NCBI GenBank assembly: GCA_029265435.1
Contig: JAJUJH010000005.1
Location: forward strand, 1-43,301
Length of the DNA stretch: 43,301 bases
From: Clostridiales bacterium
Lineage (GTDB): Bacteria; Bacillota; Clostridia; Christensenellales; SZUA-584
Reading direction: 5' to 3'
Below the pieces are notes generated by a model. It did not search any database. It was not told the DNA's origin and was given only the letters and a program-made list of their open reading frames with translations. Positions 11,299-21,163 of the stretch are shown in pieces. The position numbers and the translations under genes are program-made. How positions within the stretch are numbered: the stretch's first letter is position 1; every line of letters starts with the position of its first letter.

Positions 11299-12243
11299 AT
11301 GTTAGAAATTGAAAAGCCGAGCATACAGTGCGTTGAAAAGGCAAGCGATAATTCGTATGCGAAGTATGTGATGGAGCCGCTGGAGCGCGGTTTCGGCTCG
11401 ACGCTTGGAAATTCTTTGCGCCGTGTACTGCTTTCGTGTCTGCCCGGCGCCGCGGTAACGCGCGTCAAGATCGACAACGTGCTGCACGAGTTCTCCACGA
11501 TTAAGGGCGTCACTGAAGACGTTGTGAATATCGTGATGAACTTGAAGGGCCTTGCGGTCAAGATGTATGTGGATGAGCCAAAGACGCTCACGCTGGACGT
11601 AAAAGGGCCGAAGGACGTGACGGCGGCCGATATCATCACGGATGCCGACGTCGAGATTCTCAATCCGGAGATGCATATCGCGACGCTCGATAAGGACGGC
11701 AGCATCTATATGGAGATCACCGTCGAAAAGGGCCGCGGCTATGTGCTGGCCGATAAGAACAAACAAAACGACATGCCGATCGGCGTCATACCCGTCGATT
11801 CGCTGTTTACGCCCGTGAGGAAGGTCAATTTTACGGTGGAAAACACGCGTGTCGGCCAGATGACAGACTACGACAAGCTTTCGCTGGAGCTTTGGACAAA
11901 CGGCACGATTTCGCCGGACGAAGCGGTATCGCTTTCGGCAAAGATATTAAACGAGCATCTTGCTCAGTTTGTTGCGCTGACCGATCACGTCCAGAACGTC
12001 GAGATTATGGTGGAGCCTGAGGAAGACAAGAAGGAAAAGGTGCTTGAAATCACAATCGAAGAGCTTGATCTTTCCGTCCGCTCATACAACTGCTTAAAAC
12101 GCGCCGGCATCAATACGGTGGAAGAGCTGATTAAGCGCAACGAAGAAGAAATGATGAAGGTCAGGAATCTTGGGAGAAAATCACTTGAGGAGGTCGAGCA
12201 GAAGCTCGCCGCGCTCGGGCTTTCTCTCCGCCTGGACGACTAA
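11299..12243 (+). CDS. rpoA: DNA-directed RNA polymerase subunit alpha
   Basis: [30 protein letters not shown]-terminal domain [23 protein letters not shown]. Confidence 0.98.
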   Translation: MLEIEKPSIQCVEKASDNSYAKYVMEPLERGFGSTLGNSLRRVLLSCLPGAAVTRVKIDNVLHEFSTIKGVTEDVVNIVMNLKGLAVKMYVDEPKTLTLDVKGPKDVTAADIITDADVEILNPEMHIATLDKDGSIYMEITVEKGRGYVLADKNKQNDMPIGVIPVDSLFTPVRKVNFTVENTRVGQMTDYDKLSLELWTNGTISPDEAVSLSAKILNEHLAQFVALTDHVQNVEIMVEPEEDKKEKVLEITIEELDLSVRSYNCLKRAGINTVEELIKRNEEEMMKVRNLGRKSLEEVEQKLAALGLSLRLDD

Positions 12244-12312
12244 ACAAAAAGACATTTTATGGCCGCATGGCATTTGTGATATGTCCGGCTTGCGGCAACG
12301 AGGAGGCTAATT

Positions 12313-12822
12313 ATGGCTGGATACAGACATCTTAATCAACAGCAGGATCAGAGACAGGCAACGCTTCGGAACCTGGTGACGAACCTGTTATGGTATGGCC
12401 GCATCGAAACAACGCTGGCCCGGGCAAAGGAAGCCAGGAGCATTGCGGAAAAGCTGATTACGATTGCGGTTAAGGAATACGATAATACCGTCAAAATTGT
12501 TAAAGAGGTTACGGAGGACGACGAAAAGGTCAAGCGTGAAGTGATCAACGACGCACCGTCGAAGCTGGTCGCGCGGCGCAAGCTGATGAGCTATTTGTAC
12601 AATGTGCCGGAGCCGAGAAAAGACGGCGAGACCAAGTACGATTATAAAAAGCGTGCCGGCGAAATCACCAATCCGCTTGTCGAGAAAATGTTCCGCGAAT
12701 ACGGCCCGAAGTACGACAAACGCGCCAAGGATCTGGGTACCGGCGGCGGTTATACGCGCATCATCAAAAAGGGTCCCCGCCGCGGCGACGCGACCGAGAT
12801 GGTCATACTCGAGCTGGTTTGA
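12313..12822 (+). CDS. rplQ: 50S ribosomal protein L17
   Basis: MAGYRHLNQQQDQRQATLRNLVTNLLWYGRIETTLARAKEARSIAEKLI. Confidence 0.97.
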   Translation: MAGYRHLNQQQDQRQATLRNLVTNLLWYGRIETTLARAKEARSIAEKLITIAVKEYDNTVKIVKEVTEDDEKVKREVINDAPSKLVARRKLMSYLYNVPEPRKDGETKYDYKKRAGEITNPLVEKMFREYGPKYDKRAKDLGTGGGYTRIIKKGPRRGDATEMVILELV

Positions 12823-12873
12823 TGAGGCCCGTTTGGGCAGTACCGATTATAACCCCTTTATGGGGTATCGCAA

Positions 12874-12906
12874 AAAAAGGCTTTGAATTTTGTTTTCAGA
12901 GCCTTT
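12874..12906 (+). terminator. Rho-independent terminator-like hairpin after rplQ
   Basis: AAAAGGCTTTGA-ATTTTGTTT-TCAGAGCCTTTT, 12-bp stem with one G-T pair. Confidence 0.75.
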
Positions 12907-12917
12907 TGGTGTATAAT
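12890..12917 (+). promoter_or_regulatory. Putative sigma-A promoter for ecfA1A2T-truA
   Basis: TTGTTT-16 bp-TATAAT, about 33 bp upstream of the ecfA1 ATG; -35 lies in the terminator hairpin. Confidence 0.5.
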
Positions 12918-12950
12918 AAGGGCTATTAACAGGCAGAGGAAGATGAAAAA

Positions 12951-13781
12951 ATGGCCATAGTAGAGGTAAACGACATCTCGTATTCATACACGGGAGAGAT
13001 GAGCGTGACGCCCGCGCTCTCCGGCGTATCGCTGTCGGTCGAGAAAGGCGCGTTTGTGGCCGTCATCGGGCACAACGGGTCCGGGAAATCAACGTTTGCA
13101 CGGCATATCAACGCACTCTTTCTGCCCGTATCGGGCAAGGTATTGATCAACGGCATGGATACGCAGGATGAAGCAAAGGTGTGGGATATCCGCAAATGTG
13201 CGGGCATGGTGTTCCAGAATCCCGACAATCAGCTTGTCGCAACGATTGTTGAGGAGGATGTGGCGTTCGGGCCTGAAAACATCGGCGTACCGTCCGAGGA
13301 GATCCGCGCGCGTGTGGACGAGGCGCTTCAGCAGGTGAATATGATCGAATTCAAGGAACGTGCGCCGCATATGCTTTCGGGCGGACAAAAACAGCGTGTG
13401 GCCATCGCGGGAGTGCTTGCGATGCGGCCCGATATCATCGTATTCGATGAGCCGACAGCCATGCTTGACCCGGAAGGCCGGGCCGAGGTACTGGAAACGA
13501 TACGCAAGCTGAACGGCGAAGGGAAGACGATACTGCTGATCACGCATTACATGGAAGAAGCGCTGCTGGCGGATACCGTGGTGGTGATGACGGGAGGCCG
13601 TATCACAAAAACAGGCACGCCGCGCGAGGTGTTTGCGGACGAACAGGCGCTCAAAGATGCGGGGCTGTCCGCGCCGCCTCACATCGAGCTGTATCATCGT
13701 CTGAAAGCCAAAGGGGTGGAGCTTGGCGAATGTCCGCTCACAATTGAAGAACTGGTGGAAGAGATATGTCGATTGAGCTAG
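12951..13781 (+). CDS. ecfA1: ECF transporter ATPase EcfA1
   Basis: Walker A GHNGSGKST, signature LSGGQKQRVAIAG, Walker B DIIVFDEPTAMLDP; followed by EcfA2 and EcfT. Confidence 0.93.
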   Translation: MAIVEVNDISYSYTGEMSVTPALSGVSLSVEKGAFVAVIGHNGSGKSTFARHINALFLPVSGKVLINGMDTQDEAKVWDIRKCAGMVFQNPDNQLVATIVEEDVAFGPENIGVPSEEIRARVDEALQQVNMIEFKERAPHMLSGGQKQRVAIAGVLAMRPDIIVFDEPTAMLDPEGRAEVLETIRKLNGEGKTILLITHYMEEALLADTVVVMTGGRITKTGTPREVFADEQALKDAGLSAPPHIELYHRLKAKGVELGECPLTIEELVEEICRLS

Positions 13782-14641
13782 ATAATCTGACCTACACATA
13801 TATGCCGGGAACGCCGTTTGAAGCCAAAGCGGTGGACGGCGTGAGCCTGAAAATCGAGGACGGAGAGTTTCTCGGTGTGATCGGTCATACAGGATCCGGC
13901 AAAACCACAATGATCGCGCTGATGGCAGGGCTTTTGAAGCCCACATCGGGGCGTGTGCTGATAGACGGCAAAGATATCGCGGAGAAAGGCTTTGACCGAA
14001 AAGAACTGCGCCGTTCCGTGGGCGTGGTCTTTCAATATCCGGAGCACCAGCTCTTTGAAGAAACCGTTTATAAAGACATCGCGTTCGGCCCAATCAAAAC
14101 GGGCGTGCCCGAAGATGACATCGAGAGGCGCGTGAGGGATGCAATGGCGCTTATGGAGCTGGATTACGACGGCGTGAAGGATTTGTCTCCGTTTGAGCTT
14201 TCGGGCGGCCAGAAACGGCGCGTGGCGATTGCGGGCGTGCTTGCGGTGCGCCCCAGAGTGCTGATACTCGACGAACCCGTCGCGGGGCTTGATCCCAAAG
14301 GCAGAGCGCATCTGATGAACCTGATCACGCATCTCAATGCGGAGGGTGTCACAATCATCATGATCACGCATTCGATGGACGATCTTGCCGAATATGCCCG
14401 CCGCGTGGTGGTGCTGAACGGCGCAAAGCTGGTGATGGACGACACGCCCCAGCGCGTTTTCGTCAGAGAGAATGAGCTCAAGCAGATCGGCCTGGATATT
14501 CCCGAGGTGGCCGATATTGCTTCAAGGCTCCGCAAAAAAGGACGGAAGGTGGATGAAAGCGTGATACGGCTGGACGAGCTTGAAAAGGCGGTATTGCGTC
14601 TGGTGCGCGCAAAGGCCGGAAACGAGGCGTTCAATGATTAA
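13766..14641 (+). CDS. ecfA2: ECF transporter ATPase EcfA2
   Basis: Walker A GHTGSGKTT, signature LSGGQKRRVAIAG, LILDEPVAGLDPKGR; overlaps its neighbours. Confidence 0.93.
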   Translation: MSIELDNLTYTYMPGTPFEAKAVDGVSLKIEDGEFLGVIGHTGSGKTTMIALMAGLLKPTSGRVLIDGKDIAEKGFDRKELRRSVGVVFQYPEHQLFEETVYKDIAFGPIKTGVPEDDIERRVRDAMALMELDYDGVKDLSPFELSGGQKRRVAIAGVLAVRPRVLILDEPVAGLDPKGRAHLMNLITHLNAEGVTIIMITHSMDDLAEYARRVVVLNGAKLVMDDTPQRVFVRENELKQIGLDIPEVADIASRLRKKGRKVDESVIRLDELEKAVLRLVRAKAGNEAFND

Positions 14642-15428
14642 GAACGTATCTTTCGGCCAGTATTTTCCCGGAAACTCGGTGATCCACCGTCTTGATCCGC
14701 GCATGAAGCTTGTGCTTGTGATTGCCGTTATCGTATTGATCTTTATGATGGATACGTTTATCGGCAATCTCGTCGTATTCGGATTCATCGTGTTTGTCGT
14801 GATACTGTCGCGCGTCAACGTCAGATTCGTGCTGCGCGGATTGAAGCCGCTATGGTTTATCATATTGCTGACATTTGTGCTCAACACGTTCTTTTACTCG
14901 GGAGGCAGGGAGCTTTTTTCCTGGTGGATATTCCGCGTGTCGGAAGAGGGGCTTACCAGCGCCGTCCGGCTTGCCGTTCGGCTCATATACCTGATTACGG
15001 CGACTACAATGCTGACGCTCACAACGTCGCCGATTGCGCTGACAGACGGTATAGAGAGCCTTATGAAGCCGCTGAAGGCGGTCCGGTTCCCCGTGCATGA
15101 GCTTGCAATGATGATGACGATCGCGATGCGGTTTATCCCTACGCTGATCGAGGAAACGGATAAAATCATGAAGGCGCAGACCGCGAGAGGCGCCGAATTT
15201 GATTCGGGCAGCGTGTTCAAAAGAGCCGCCGGCATGGTGCCTCTGCTGGTGCCGTTGTTTGTCAGTGCGTTCCGACGCGCGGACGAGCTTGCCTTCGCGA
15301 TGGAGTCGCGCTGCTATCACGGCGGAGAGGGACGCACGCGCATGAAAGTCATGCATATGCATTGGCGCGACGGCGCCGCAGCAGCAGTCGTGGCGGGGCT
15401 TATCGTGTTTGCGGCGTTCGGGTATTGA
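14634..15428 (+). CDS. ecfT: ECF transporter transmembrane protein EcfT
   Basis: GQYFPGNSVIHRLDPRMKLVLVIAVIVLIF...KAQTARGAEFDSG...RADELAFAMESRCYHGG. Confidence 0.94.
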   Translation: MIKNVSFGQYFPGNSVIHRLDPRMKLVLVIAVIVLIFMMDTFIGNLVVFGFIVFVVILSRVNVRFVLRGLKPLWFIILLTFVLNTFFYSGGRELFSWWIFRVSEEGLTSAVRLAVRLIYLITATTMLTLTTSPIALTDGIESLMKPLKAVRFPVHELAMMMTIAMRFIPTLIEETDKIMKAQTARGAEFDSGSVFKRAAGMVPLLVPLFVSAFRRADELAFAMESRCYHGGEGRTRMKVMHMHWRDGAAAAVVAGLIVFAAFGY

Positions 15429-15432
15429 TTTT

Positions 15433-16179
15433 ATGAGAGTAAAGCTGACCGTAGAATATGACGGCACGAATTACGCGGGCTGGCAGAGCCAAACAAACGC
15501 GCTTTCCGTGCAGGATGTTCTGGAACGCGCGTTTGAAGCCGCGACGGGGGAACGCGTGCGCATACACGGGGCGGGGCGCACCGATGCGGGCGTTCACGCG
15601 CTGGCACAGACGGCGCATCTGGATACGCAGTGTTCCATACCGCCCGATAAGATCTGTTTTGCGATGAACACGCATTTGCCGCCCGATATCCGCGTCAAGC
15701 GCTCTGAGACTGCGGCGGACGGCTTTCATGCAAGGTTTTGCGCCAAAGCAAAGCACTACCGGTATACGATTTGCAACGCGGAGCATGCGCCGGCGGTCTT
15801 CCGCCATACGGCGGCGCATGTGCGCGGCACGCTCGATTTGGCGGCGATGCGCGAAGCGGCCGCGTATATCGTCGGTACGCACGATTTCAAGTGCTTCTGC
15901 GCGAGCGGCGGAGAGACAAAGGATACGGTGAGGACTGTATTCAGCCTTGATATTGAAAAGGACGGGCCGTATATATTGATGGACATCAAAGGCTCGGGCT
16001 TTTTGCATCATATGGTGCGGATTATTGCGGGTACGCTGATCGAGATCGGTCTGCACAAAAGACCGCCGGAAAGCGTGCGTGATATCATCAACAGCAAAGA
16101 CAGGGAACGGGCAGGCGTGACCGCGCCGGCCAAAGGCTTGATGCTGATAGCCGTGAGCTATCCGGACACGGCGCCGTAA
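15433..16179 (+). CDS. truA: tRNA pseudouridine(38-40) synthase TruA
   Basis: KLTVEYDGTNYAGWQSQTNALSVQDVLERAF...GAGRTDAGVHALAQTAHLDT. Confidence 0.96.
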   Translation: MRVKLTVEYDGTNYAGWQSQTNALSVQDVLERAFEAATGERVRIHGAGRTDAGVHALAQTAHLDTQCSIPPDKICFAMNTHLPPDIRVKRSETAADGFHARFCAKAKHYRYTICNAEHAPAVFRHTAAHVRGTLDLAAMREAAAYIVGTHDFKCFCASGGETKDTVRTVFSLDIEKDGPYILMDIKGSGFLHHMVRIIAGTLIEIGLHKRPPESVRDIINSKDRERAGVTAPAKGLMLIAVSYPDTAP

Positions 16180-16219
16180 TCGTTTTGGGTGATGGTGAGT
16201 TTTTGAAGGGAGTCTTAAA

Positions 16220-17011
16220 TTGAAAAACTCAAAATGGCAGACATGCTTTTATTCGGCTGTGATCATACTCGGCGCAGCTGCAATCGGGTGGAGCGTGTTG
16301 GCGGCGATGTCGTCGGTGGGCTTCAGCATCGGCATGGCGATTCCTATAGCGGCCGGAATACTGCTCGTCTTCTGGGCCATATGGCATCTCAAATACCGAA
16401 AGCCGCTGATAAAGCCAAAATGGTTTCGGATTGCGGCGGTGTCCTGTGCGGGTATGGGCATGGCGGCGGTGATTGTGATCGAGTCGCTCATGACGGCCGC
16501 GGCGGCGGCAAAACCGGACAACGCGGCGGATACGGTCATCGTGCTTGGCTGCGGCATATTTGAGGACGGACGGCCCACGCTGTCGCTTCAAAACAGACTG
16601 GAGACCGCTTGCGCGTATCTCAAGGAGCATACAGGAGCCAGCGTCGTTGTGACGGGCGGAAAGGGCGATAACGAACCCGTTTCCGAGGCGGCGGCAATGC
16701 AGGCGTATCTTGTTTCACACGGCGTCGATCCGTCGAGAATCTATACGGAAGACAAATCCACGAGCACCGAAGAAAACATGAAATACGCGATGAGCATCGT
16801 GGACAATAACGGTTTGAGCAGGCATACGGCCATCGTGACAAGCGATTATCATATGCTTCGTGCGCTTTGGTGTGCACGCGAGCTGGGCTTTGACGCGTAC
16901 GGCCTTGCATCGCCGACGCCGTGGCGCGTATGGCTCTCGTGCCATGTACGTGAATGGCTTGCGATTATCAAAACGGCGCTGTTCCAAGACCTTGAAATAA
17001 GAATTGAATGA
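16220..17011 (+). CDS. YdcF/SanA/ElyC-like (DUF218) membrane protein
   Basis: N-terminal TM helices, then DTVIVLGCGIFEDGRPTLSLQNRLETACAYLKEHTGASVVVTGGKGDNEPVSEAAAM...STSTEENMKYA; start appears to be TTG. Confidence 0.85.
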   Translation: MKNSKWQTCFYSAVIILGAAAIGWSVLAAMSSVGFSIGMAIPIAAGILLVFWAIWHLKYRKPLIKPKWFRIAAVSCAGMGMAAVIVIESLMTAAAAAKPDNAADTVIVLGCGIFEDGRPTLSLQNRLETACAYLKEHTGASVVVTGGKGDNEPVSEAAAMQAYLVSHGVDPSRIYTEDKSTSTEENMKYAMSIVDNNGLSRHTAIVTSDYHMLRALWCARELGFDAYGLASPTPWRVWLSCHVREWLAIIKTALFQDLEIRIE

Positions 17012-17060
17012 TTTGACGATATTTGAGTGCAAAATTGGCCGCCAGCACAATCAAAAAAGC

Positions 17061-17089
17061 TTCACAATTGCATGAAAATATAGTAAGAT
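17061..17089 (+). promoter_or_regulatory. Putative promoter of the BMP/ABC operon
   Basis: TTCACA-17 bp-TAAGAT. Confidence 0.35.
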
Positions 17090-17148
17090 AGCAACGTACA
17101 AAATTAGTCATACAATCAGATTTTTTTATTTAAATGAAGGAGGAACAT

Positions 17149-18459
17149 ATGAAAAAGAGTATCGCATTGGTTCTGGCCTTTGCCATGGTTCTCGCGTTCG
17201 CGCTCGTTGGGTGCGGCACGCCGCAGGCATCCGAGTCGGCTTCACCGTCTGAATCGGCACAGGCATCCGAGTCGGCACAGGCATCCGAATCAGCATCGGC
17301 TGAACCGGCAGCGGCGTCCGATGTGAAGATCGGCGTGATTTTGGTTCACGACGAAAACACGGGTTATGACTCCGCACACATCGAGGGCATCAAGAAAGCC
17401 GCTGCGGCGGTCGGGTTTACAGACGACCAGATCATCTGGAAGTACAACATACCCGAAGACGAAACCTGCTATGATACGGCGACCGACCTTGTGGAGCATG
17501 GCTGCAAATACATCTTCTCTGACAGCTACGGCCATCAGAGCCATATGCAGCAGGCCGCGGAAGAAAATCCGGACGTCACATTCGTGTCGATGACGGGCGA
17601 TCAGGCCGCGCTTTCCGGTCTTAAGAACTTCAAGAATGCATTCAATGATACATACCAGTCCCGTTATGTATCGGGCGTTGTGGCCGGCATGAAGCTCGCC
17701 GAGCTTGTGGCCGACGGCAAAGTGGCCCAGAAAAACATGGATAAAGACGGGAACATCAAGATCGGCTATGTCGGCGCATTCCCGTATGCGGAAGTTGTTT
17801 CGGGCTATACCGCCTTCTATCTTGGCGTGAAGTCCATCGTTCCGAACGTTGTGATGGACGTGCAGTACACCAACTCATGGTACGATCCGACGGCCGAAGC
17901 GGAAGCCGCCAACGCTCTCGTATCGTCCGGCTGCATCATCATCAGCCAGCATGCCGATTCTACGGGCGCTCCCTCTGCCTGCGAGGCGCTGCTTGAGGGC
18001 GGCACCACCGTTTACTGCGTGGGCTATAATGTGGATATGCTCTCCGTTGCGCCGAAGGCTGCGCTGACCAGCGCTCAGAACGATTGGAGCGTTTACTACA
18101 CATATGCGTTCAACTGCATCAAAAACGGTGAGGAAATCAAAACGGACTGGGCGGAAGGCTATAACCAAGGCGCCGTCATGATCTCCAAGCTTGGCGAAAG
18201 CTGTGCAAAAGGCACCGCCGAGAAGGTTCAGGAAGTTGAATCGGCTCTCAAAGACGGCACGCTCAACGTGTTCGATACGGCCAACTTCACAGTGGGCGGC
18301 AAGAAGGTCACCACTTATCTCGCAATCGATACCGACGGCGATTGGGTGGGCGATACCGGCGAAGCGATTGAGAACGGCGTGTTCAATGAATCGACGCTCC
18401 GCAGCGCTCCATATTTCGGTTTGCGCATCGACGGCATCACCGAGCTCAACGCCCAATAA
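17149..18459 (+). CDS. BMP family (nucleoside/purine-type) substrate-binding lipoprotein
   Basis: Lipoprotein signal MKKSIALVLAFAMVLAFALVGCG; KIGVILVHDENTGYDSAHIEGIKKAAAAVG; RBS aaggagga 7 nt before ATG; downstream ATPase and two permeases. Confidence 0.9.
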   Translation: MKKSIALVLAFAMVLAFALVGCGTPQASESASPSESAQASESAQASESASAEPAAASDVKIGVILVHDENTGYDSAHIEGIKKAAAAVGFTDDQIIWKYNIPEDETCYDTATDLVEHGCKYIFSDSYGHQSHMQQAAEENPDVTFVSMTGDQAALSGLKNFKNAFNDTYQSRYVSGVVAGMKLAELVADGKVAQKNMDKDGNIKIGYVGAFPYAEVVSGYTAFYLGVKSIVPNVVMDVQYTNSWYDPTAEAEAANALVSSGCIIISQHADSTGAPSACEALLEGGTTVYCVGYNVDMLSVAPKAALTSAQNDWSVYYTYAFNCIKNGEEIKTDWAEGYNQGAVMISKLGESCAKGTAEKVQEVESALKDGTLNVFDTANFTVGGKKVTTYLAIDTDGDWVGDTGEAIENGVFNESTLRSAPYFGLRIDGITELNAQ

Positions 18460-18477
18460 TCAATACTGTCAATGAAG

Positions 18478-18505
18478 GGAAAGAGCCACCTCAAAGTGGC
18501 TCTTT
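18478..18505 (+). terminator. Intra-operon hairpin between lipoprotein and ATPase genes
   Basis: GAAAGAGCCAC-CTCAAA-GTGGCTCTTTC, short U tract. Confidence 0.65.
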
Positions 18506-18532
18506 CTATCACTTCCAAGGGGGTAATCCTGT

Positions 18533-20065
18533 ATGCGAAGCGCTCAGGCGGCTGTCCGCATGTGCGGCATAACCAAGACGTTCGGCTCTGTGGTTGCAAA
18601 TGACAAGATCGATCTTGAGATTTACCGGGGAGAAATCCTTGCCATGCTCGGAGAAAACGGAAGCGGCAAAACGACGCTGATGAACATGCTCTCCGGAATT
18701 TACTATCCCGACGGCGGGCACATTTTGGTTGACGGCCGCGAGGTTTCGATCCGCAGTCCAAAGGATGCCTACGACCTTGGCATCGGCATGATCCATCAGC
18801 ACTTCAAGCTTGTGGATGTGCTGACTGCAGCGGAAAACATCATACTGGGAATGGATGGGAAAATCCGTCTTGACCTTAAGAGCGTGGGTGAAAAGATTCG
18901 AAGCATATGCGGCATGTACGGCTTTGAGGTGGATCCGGAGCAGAAAGTCTATGATATGTCCGTATCCCAAAAACAAACGGTGGAAATCGTCAAGGTGCTG
19001 TACAGGGGCGCAGACATACTGATACTGGATGAGCCGACCGCCGTGCTGACGCCGCAGGAAACCGAAAAGCTTTTTGCGGTGATGCGCAACATGCGGGACG
19101 ACGGAAAAGCGATCGTGATCATCACGCACAAGCTTCATGAGGTTGAAGAAATATCGGACCGCGTGGTGGTGCTTCGCCGCGGCCAATATGCGGGCGGCAT
19201 GGCGACAAAGGACACAAATGCGGCGGAAATGACCAATATGATGGTGGGCCGCGCCGTATCCTTGAACATTGAAAGGCCGGAGCCCATAGACCCCAAACCG
19301 CGTGTGATCGTGGAGGGCCTGACCGTTCGGGATGCCGACGGGGTCACAAAGCTTTCGGATGTGTCTTTTACCGCTTATTCCGGAGAAATACTCGGTGTGG
19401 CGGGTATTTCCGGCTGTGGTCAGAAAGAGCTTCTCGAATCCATAGCGGGTTTGCAGCCGTCTGAATCGGGAAGCATTATCTATATCGATCCCAAAACCGG
19501 TGAAGAAATCCAGCTTCTCGGCAAGGATCCGCGCGAGATCCTTTCCATGGGCGTGATGCTGTCGTTTGTGCCCGAAGACAGGCTTGGCATGGGGCTTGTC
19601 GGCAGTATGGACTTGACCGACAACATGATGCTGCGTTCGTTCCGACATGGAAAATCCATATTTACAGACAGGAAAACGCCGCGCAGCCTGGCCGAACGCG
19701 TTGTGAACGATTTGGCCGTGATAACGCCGAGCCTTTCCACACCGGTCAGAAAGCTTTCGGGCGGAAACGTGCAGAAGGTTTTGGTCGGGCGCGAGATCTC
19801 GTCGTCGCCGACCGTTTTGATGACGGCATATGCCGTGCGCGGCCTCGATATCAATTCGTCTTACACCATTTATGACTTAATCAACCGGCAGAAGCAAAAT
19901 GGCGTCGCCGTCATTTTTGTGGGGGAAGATTTGGATGTTCTGCTGGAATACTGCGACCGCATTCTTGTGCTTTGCGGCGGGAAGGTCAGCGGCATCGTTC
20001 CGGGCAGAGGCGCCGATAAGAACCAGGTCGGCATGATGATGACCAAACTGGGAGGAGAAAAATGA
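18533..20065 (+). CDS. ABC transporter ATPase, duplicated NBD (nucleoside/sugar type)
   Basis: NBD1 GENGSGKTTLMNMLSG...LILDEPTAVLTPQE; NBD2 with degenerate Walker A GISGCGQKELLESIAGL, as usual in this family. Confidence 0.92.
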   Translation: MRSAQAAVRMCGITKTFGSVVANDKIDLEIYRGEILAMLGENGSGKTTLMNMLSGIYYPDGGHILVDGREVSIRSPKDAYDLGIGMIHQHFKLVDVLTAAENIILGMDGKIRLDLKSVGEKIRSICGMYGFEVDPEQKVYDMSVSQKQTVEIVKVLYRGADILILDEPTAVLTPQETEKLFAVMRNMRDDGKAIVIITHKLHEVEEISDRVVVLRRGQYAGGMATKDTNAAEMTNMMVGRAVSLNIERPEPIDPKPRVIVEGLTVRDADGVTKLSDVSFTAYSGEILGVAGISGCGQKELLESIAGLQPSESGSIIYIDPKTGEEIQLLGKDPREILSMGVMLSFVPEDRLGMGLVGSMDLTDNMMLRSFRHGKSIFTDRKTPRSLAERVVNDLAVITPSLSTPVRKLSGGNVQKVLVGREISSSPTVLMTAYAVRGLDINSSYTIYDLINRQKQNGVAVIFVGEDLDVLLEYCDRILVLCGGKVSGIVPGRGADKNQVGMMMTKLGGEK

Positions 20066-21162
20066 ACAAATCTGCTGTAAAGGTGCCATTGGTGCGCATC
20101 GTCAAGCGCGACACCATAGCGGTATGGCGCAGCTGGCTGGTACGTCTTATCGGCCTTGTGCTGGCGCTTGCCGTCAGCGCCATCGTAATATATGCCATCG
20201 TTCATATCAATCCCCTCAAGGTTTACAGCGCCATGTTTGAGGGAAATTTCGGTACCGAAAAGCGTTTTTGGGTCACGCTGCGCGATATGATGATGCTGCT
20301 TTGCATCGGCGTCGGCCTGGCGCCGGCTTTTAAAATGCGGTTTTGGAATATCGGCGCGGAGGGGCAGATACTTGTAGGCGGTATAGCCACCGCCGGCGTG
20401 ATGATTTATCTCGGCAAATCGCTGCCCACATGGGAACTGCTGCTTATTTCACTGGTTGCCAGCTGTGCGGCAGGCGCGCTGTGGGGCTTTATTCCCGCGC
20501 TGTTTAAGGCGCGCTACGGCACGAACGAAACGCTGTTTACGCTGATGATGAACTATGTCGCCATTCAGCTCACGTCGTATTTTGTCGCCGTATGGGAGAA
20601 TCCGTTCGGTTCCAACACCGTTGGAATCATCAACCAGCAGACAAAGGCCGGGTGGTTTCCGGCTGTGTTCGGCCAGCAGTATATGATGACGCTGATCATC
20701 GTGATGGTGTTGACGGCGCTGATGTTCATTTATCTGCGGTACTCCAAGCAGGGATATGAGATTGCGGTCGTGGGCGAATCGGAGCGAACCGCCCGGTATG
20801 TCGGCATCAACGTCAAAAGCGTTGTGATACGGACGATGATGATTTCCGGTGCGATATGCGGTCTGTCGGGTTATATCGCGGTAGCGGGCGCGTCCCATAC
20901 GATTTCAACGAGCACGGCGGGCGGAAACGGATTTACGGCCATAATTGTGGCATGGCTCGCAAAGTTCAACACATTTATGATGATATTTGTGGCCGCGCTG
21001 CTGGTGTTTCTTGAAAAAGGCGCGATACAAATCGCTTCCCAGTACAACCTAAACGATTTTGCCTCGAAAATGATTACGGGCATTATTCTGTTTTTCATAC
21101 TTGGAAGCGAGTTCTTTACAAATTACCGGTTGGTTTTCCGCAACAGAAAGGAGGCGCGCTGA
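20062..21162 (+). CDS. ABC transporter permease (BPD_transp_2 family)
   Basis: GLAPAFKMRFWNIGAEGQILVGGIATAG; GYEIAVVGESERTARYVGIN. Confidence 0.92.
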   Translation: MNKSAVKVPLVRIVKRDTIAVWRSWLVRLIGLVLALAVSAIVIYAIVHINPLKVYSAMFEGNFGTEKRFWVTLRDMMMLLCIGVGLAPAFKMRFWNIGAEGQILVGGIATAGVMIYLGKSLPTWELLLISLVASCAAGALWGFIPALFKARYGTNETLFTLMMNYVAIQLTSYFVAVWENPFGSNTVGIINQQTKAGWFPAVFGQQYMMTLIIVMVLTALMFIYLRYSKQGYEIAVVGESERTARYVGINVKSVVIRTMMISGAICGLSGYIAVAGASHTISTSTAGGNGFTAIIVAWLAKFNTFMMIFVAALLVFLEKGAIQIASQYNLNDFASKMITGIILFFILGSEFFTNYRLVFRNRKEAR

Positions 21163-21163
21163 T

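Noticed and set aside
13089-14093. 334-aa minus-strand ORF opposite ecfA1/ecfA2
   Set aside because: It spans the junction of two clear ABC ATPase genes; no recognisable domain.
12951-15428. ECF module as a novel transporter
   Set aside because: ecfA1-ecfA2-ecfT after rplQ, without a local S component, is the standard group II arrangement in Firmicutes.
17223-17300. CRISPR-like repeats
   Set aside because: Short in-frame tandem repeat in a lipoprotein linker, with no unique spacers.
19381-19470. Degenerate Walker A in the second NBD of the ABC ATPase as a sign of inactivation
   Set aside because: Degenerate NBD2 P-loops are normal for this nucleoside/sugar ABC family.
18509-19648. 379-aa minus-strand ORF opposite the ABC ATPase
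   Set aside because: Shadow ORF of a confidently identified gene; His-rich composition without motifs.
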